NCBI RefSeq assembly: GCF_001653715.1
Contig: NZ_LWHQ01000036.1
Span: forward strand, 1 to 64,000
Direction of reading: 5' to 3'
Length of the DNA stretch: 64,000 bases
Origin: Methylobacterium platani
GTDB taxonomy: Bacteria; Pseudomonadota; Alphaproteobacteria; Rhizobiales; Beijerinckiaceae
This document shows, one piece after another, positions 60,778 to 64,000 of this stretch. Below the pieces are notes generated by a model. It had not been told where the DNA came from and did not search any database. It worked only from the letters and a program-made list of their open reading frames with translations. The translations under genes were made by a program, and so were the position numbers. Within the stretch, counting starts at the first letter, position 1. Every line of letters begins with the position of its first letter.

Positions 60778-61872
60778 TCACCCCTCGCCCGTCGCCCCCG
60801 GGCCGATCCCCGGCCGCTCGTGCCGGGCCGCCCTTATCCGGTCGCCGGCGGCCAGGAAGGCGTCGACGCAGGCCGGATCGAAATGCGCGCCGCGCTCGCG
60901 CACGATATGGGCGAAGGCCTCCGCGTCGGTCATCGCGGTCTTGTAGGGCCGGGTGGTGGTCAGCGCGTCGAACACGTCGGCGATGGCGACGATCCGGGCG
61001 GGGAGGGGGATCAGGCGCCCGGACAGCCCGTGCGGGTAGCCCTTGCCGTCCCAGCGCTCGTGATGGGCGCCGGCGATCTCGGCGGCGAGCTGGATCAGGT
61101 CGCTGCTGCTGCCGCCCAGGATGCGCTCGCCGATCGCGGCGTGCTCGCGGATGACCGCGAACTCGTCCGGGTCGAGGCGCCCGGGCTTGAGCAGGACCGC
61201 GTCCGGCACCGCGACCTTGCCGACGTCGTGCAGGGGCGCGGCGAGGAAGATCGAGCGGCAGGCCGCAGGGGGCAGGCCCAGCGCCTCGGCCAGGATCGCG
61301 CTGTAGCGCGCGACCCGGTAGGTGTGGCCGCCGGTGTCGTTGTCGCGGTACTCCACCGCCAGCGACAGGCGGAAGATGATCTCCTCCTCCCGGTCGAGCA
61401 GCCGGCGGGTCGCCGCCTCCACCTCCCGCGCCAGCCAGGCCGCCTGGTCGTTCAGCTTGCGGAAGGCGGCCGAGAGGCTGACCATGTTGCGCAGCCGCGC
61501 CCGGATCTCGGCGGCGTCGGGGGATTTCGACAGGAAGTCCGTCGCCCCGGCCTCCAGCGCCTCGACCCGCACCCGCTCGTCGGACGTCGTCGTCACCATG
61601 ACGATCGGCACCTGCGCGTAGCCGGGCAGGCGGCGCAGGGCGCGCGTCAGCGCGATGCCGTCGAGGCCCGGCATGACGTAGTCGAGGACCACGAGGTCGA
61701 ACGGCGTGGTCCGGGCCGCGTCGAGCGCCTCCAGCGGGTCGGCGAAGGCGACGCAGGCCAGCCCGCTCGCCTCCTCGACGAGGCGGGTCAGGCCCTGCAG
61801 GCTCGACGGGCTGTCGTCGACGAGGAGCGCCCGCATCGGCTGCGTCGACGAGGGTGCTGCTGCGACCGACAT
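60778..61872 (-). CDS. Response regulator with HD-GYP cyclic-di-GMP phosphodiesterase domain (RpfG-like)
   Basis: The 364-residue protein has a receiver (ALLVDDSPSSLQGL, LVVLDYVMPGLDG with the Asp, VTTTSDER, FLSKSPD) and an HD-GYP domain: RDNDTGGHTYRVARYS, AAPLHDVGKVAVPD (HD pair), IREHAAIGERIL, HHERWDGKGYPHGLSG (GYP motif) and VFDALTTTRPYK. HD-GYP enzymes hydrolyse cyclic-di-GMP to GMP. It precedes the chemotaxis genes in the direction of transcription reading away from them and is probably phosphorylated by a kinase of that system or of the nearby hybrid kinases. Confidence 0.92.
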   Translation of the reverse strand: MSVAAAPSSTQPMRALLVDDSPSSLQGLTRLVEEASGLACVAFADPLEALDAARTTPFDLVVLDYVMPGLDGIALTRALRRLPGYAQVPIVMVTTTSDERVRVEALEAGATDFLSKSPDAAEIRARLRNMVSLSAAFRKLNDQAAWLAREVEAATRRLLDREEEIIFRLSLAVEYRDNDTGGHTYRVARYSAILAEALGLPPAACRSIFLAAPLHDVGKVAVPDAVLLKPGRLDPDEFAVIREHAAIGERILGGSSSDLIQLAAEIAGAHHERWDGKGYPHGLSGRLIPLPARIVAIADVFDALTTTRPYKTAMTDAEAFAHIVRERGAHFDPACVDAFLAAGDRIRAARHERPGIGPGATGEG

Positions 61873-61967
61873 CCCGGCGATGACCTGACGTTCCTATCTC
61901 GGGCTCCCGACGTATCGTCGGCGCAGGTCCGTAAACGTCGCATGAAATCGATCGCCGAAGGTCCGGC

Positions 61968-63065
61968 TCAGGCCGTCCGTCCGAGCGGCGGGGCGGCGGC
62001 GAAGCGCAGGATCTCCAGGTGGATCCGGTCGAGGGGGACCACCTTGGCGGCGGCGCCCCGGTCGATCGCCTCCTTGGGCATGCCGAACACGACGCAGCTC
62101 TCCTCGTCCTGGGCGATCGTCGGGGCGCCGGCCCGGCGCATCTCCAGGAGGCCGTTGGCGCCGTCGTCGCCCATGCCGGTCATCAGGATTCCGAGCGCGT
62201 TGGCGCCCGCGGCCTGCGCCGCCGAGCGGAACATCACGTCGACGGAGGGGCGGTGGCGCGAGACCAGCGGGCCGTCCTTGACCACGACCGCGTAGGTCCC
62301 GCCCGTGCGCTGGATCAGCAGGTGGCGCCCGCCCGGCGCCACCAGGGCGCGGCCCGGCACCACCGCGTCCCCGGTCTCGGCCTCCTTGACGGCGATGGCG
62401 CACAGCCCGTCGAGCCGGCGGGCGAAGGCGCCGGTGAAGTGCTCGGGCATGTGCTGCACGATGACGATCCCGGGCGATTCGGCCGGCAGGAGCTCGAGGA
62501 CGTCGCGCAGGGCCTCGGTGCCGCCGGTCGAGGCGCCGATGCAGACGATCGGCTCGGTCCCGACCACCCGGCGGCTCGCGACCGGCGGCGGCAGGACCGC
62601 GTCCGCCGACAGCTTGGCCTCCACGGTGCCGCGCACCGCGCGCCGCGGGCGCAGGCGCGAGCGGGCGGCCGCCCGCACCGCGTCGCAGACCCGCACCGAG
62701 GATTCGACCAGGAACTGGCGCGTGTCGATGCGGGGCTTGGGCAGCACGTCGACGGCGCCGGCCTCCAGCACGTCGAACAGCGTGCGCGATCCCGCCTCCG
62801 TCAGGGTCGAGCAGACGATCACGGGAATCGGCTTCTGCGCCATGATCTTGCGCAGGAAGGTGAGGCCGTCCATCCGGGGCATCTCGAGGTCGAGGATGAT
62901 GACGTCGGGCACCTCCTCCTGGATGCGCCGCGCCGCCACGAACGGGTCGGCGGCGGTGCCGATCACCGCGATGTCGGCCGCGGTGGCCAGGATCTGGCAG
63001 AGCGTCTGCCGGACGGAGGCCGAATCGTCCACCACCAGGACGCGGATCGGGGCGGTCGCGGGCAT
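61968..63065 (-). CDS. cheB: Chemotaxis methylesterase CheB
   Basis: The 365-residue CheB has a receiver (VLVVDDSASVRQTL, VIILDLEMPRMDG, STLTEAGS) and the methylesterase domain with the catalytic Ser in CIGASTGGTEAL, His in VQHMPEHFTGAFA and Asp in LMTGMGDDGANGL. It removes methyl groups from chemoreceptors or acts in a chemotaxis-like pathway. It follows cheR by 11 bp on the same strand. Confidence 0.95.
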   Translation of the reverse strand: MPATAPIRVLVVDDSASVRQTLCQILATAADIAVIGTAADPFVAARRIQEEVPDVIILDLEMPRMDGLTFLRKIMAQKPIPVIVCSTLTEAGSRTLFDVLEAGAVDVLPKPRIDTRQFLVESSVRVCDAVRAAARSRLRPRRAVRGTVEAKLSADAVLPPPVASRRVVGTEPIVCIGASTGGTEALRDVLELLPAESPGIVIVQHMPEHFTGAFARRLDGLCAIAVKEAETGDAVVPGRALVAPGGRHLLIQRTGGTYAVVVKDGPLVSRHRPSVDVMFRSAAQAAGANALGILMTGMGDDGANGLLEMRRAGAPTIAQDEESCVVFGMPKEAIDRGAAAKVVPLDRIHLEILRFAAAPPLGRTA

Positions 63066-63076
63066 GGGGGATCCCT

Positions 63077-63931
63077 TCAGCGGCGAAAGACCGTCGACGT
63101 CACCTGGGTCAGGCCCGGGACGCCGGTCACGGACATCGATTCGGAATGGCCGACGGCGAGGTATCCGCCCGGGCGCAGGTGGCCGGCGAGCCGCCCGAGC
63201 ACCGCCCGCTGCGTCGGCCGGTCGAAATAGATCAGCACGTTGCGGCAGAAGATGACGTCGACGTCGCGGTCGATCGCGTAGCGCTCGTCCATCAGGTTGA
63301 GGTGGCGGAAGCGGGCCCGGCGGCGCAGCTCGGGTACGATCCGGCCGATCTGCCGGGCGGGGTCGCGCGAGGCCATCACGTAGCGGCGGCGCATCGGCGC
63401 CGGCACCGCGGCGAGCATCTCCTCGGAATAGATCCCGTCGGCGGCCGCCCGCAGGACCTCGGTCGAGACGTCGGTGCCGAGGATCGCGTAGTCGAACCGG
63501 GCCCCCGTCGCGACCATGTCCTGCAGGACCATCGCCAGGGTGTAGGCCTCGGCCCCCGTCGAGGCCGCCGCGCTCCAGACCTTGAGGAGCGGACGTTCGC
63601 CGCGATGGGCCGGCAGCGCGCAGAGCCGCGGCACCAGCGTCTCGCGCAGGAGGTCGAAATGCGCCGGCTCGCGGAAGAAGTCGGTCTTGTTGGTCGTCAC
63701 GCAGTCGACGAGGTGGACGAATTCCTCCGCCAGCCGCCCCTCGTCGAAGAGGCGGCTGGCATAGGCGTCGAGGCTGTCGAGCTGCAGCGCCCGCACGCGC
63801 TTGCGCAGGCGGCCTTCGACCATCGTGCGCTTGGAGGCCGGCAGCTGGATGCCGACGCGCGCCTCGATCACCTCGGCGATCGACCGGAAGTGGCGCTCGC
63901 TCAGCTGCTGGGCGGGGAGGGCGAGGGACAC
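63077..63931 (-). CDS. cheR: Chemotaxis methyltransferase CheR
   Basis: The 284-residue CheR has the N-terminal helical region with GRLRKRVRAL, TTNKTDFFREPAHFDLL, the SAM-binding SAAASTGAEAYTLAM, AILGTDVSTEVL, DVIFCRNVLIYFD and GGYLAVGHSES. It methylates receptor glutamates with S-adenosylmethionine. The Ala-rich SAAASTG replaces the more usual SAGCSTG/SAASSTG but keeps the glycine. It is the partner of cheB downstream and follows a cheW-like tail. Confidence 0.95.
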   Translation of the reverse strand: MSLALPAQQLSERHFRSIAEVIEARVGIQLPASKRTMVEGRLRKRVRALQLDSLDAYASRLFDEGRLAEEFVHLVDCVTTNKTDFFREPAHFDLLRETLVPRLCALPAHRGERPLLKVWSAAASTGAEAYTLAMVLQDMVATGARFDYAILGTDVSTEVLRAAADGIYSEEMLAAVPAPMRRRYVMASRDPARQIGRIVPELRRRARFRHLNLMDERYAIDRDVDVIFCRNVLIYFDRPTQRAVLGRLAGHLRPGGYLAVGHSESMSVTGVPGLTQVTSTVFRR

Positions 63932-63944
63932 GGGCGCCGGCTCC

Positions 63945-64000
63945 TCAGGCGGCGAGGGCCGGGCCGGCGAGCGCCGGCTCGTCGCCCGCCATCAGCCGCG
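63945..64000 (-). CDS. C-terminal end of a chemotaxis gene, probably cheW (runs off the right edge)
   Basis: The minus strand at the window edge encodes RLMAGDEPALAGPALAA followed by TGA at 63945-63947, 13 bp before the cheR start. A short tail with DxDRLxxGDE-like residues is typical of CheW C termini, and cheW often precedes cheR. Only 17 residues are visible, so the assignment is weak. Confidence 0.4.
   Translation of the reverse strand, partial: RLMAGDEPALAGPALAA

Overview
The window is very GC-rich DNA (roughly 70% by eye) with dense, often overlapping genes and strong third-position GC bias. A MucR/Ros regulator, several TRAP and sugar-acid genes, hybrid two-component kinases and a methanethiol oxidase gene suggest an alphaproteobacterium of the Hyphomicrobiales. 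A plant-associated Methylobacterium-like organism is my best guess; this is inferred from gene content only.

Left edge (1-2900): the start of a type VI secretion vgrG gene, an IS630 transposase remnant, a TRAP solute-binding protein that has lost its signal peptide, and a short-chain dehydrogenase without the usual catalytic residues. This looks like a scarred accessory junction.

2931-16600 is the centrepiece. A TonB-dependent siderophore receptor is divergent from a tightly overlapping operon collinear with Staphylococcus aureus sbnABCDEFGHI (staphyloferrin B synthesis). It has L-Dap synthesis (SbnA, SbnB), three NIS synthetase modules (SbnC plus a natural SbnE-SbnF fusion of 1138 residues), an MFS exporter (SbnD), a citrate synthase of the aldolase fold (SbnG), a PLP decarboxylase (SbnH) and a minimal SbnI-type serine kinase. 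An old-yellow-enzyme gene follows.

17900-27500 is a sugar-acid catabolic locus. A TRAP transporter and a LysR regulator face a DRL-type oxidoreductase, an ABM-fold protein, a RuBisCO-like protein, a DUF1537 kinase and an SDR. A 41-bp element is repeated in the same orientation ahead of both target operons. The set resembles D-apionate degradation (oxidoisomerase, kinase, RLP decarboxylase). A truncated haemoglobin and a gamma-glutamyltransferase follow.

29800-39000 is a second sugar-acid locus: GntR regulator, DUF1537 kinase, PdxA2, Fe-alcohol dehydrogenase, DapA-family aldolase, sodium:solute symporter, cytosolic Asp-box (sialidase-fold) protein and SDR.

39000-64000 is mainly signalling: MucR, small unknown proteins, a YfiR-like/TonB/GGDEF-EAL operon whose TonB gene is broken by one in-frame stop, a decayed histidine kinase end-to-end with an intact paralogue, a DUF2252 protein, a CHASE hybrid kinase, an ABC substrate-binding protein convergent with a Cache-HAMP nucleotide cyclase, a methanethiol oxidase-SCO1 pair, an HD-GYP response regulator, and cheB-cheR with the tail of a likely cheW. 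I saw no rRNA, tRNA or CRISPR array.
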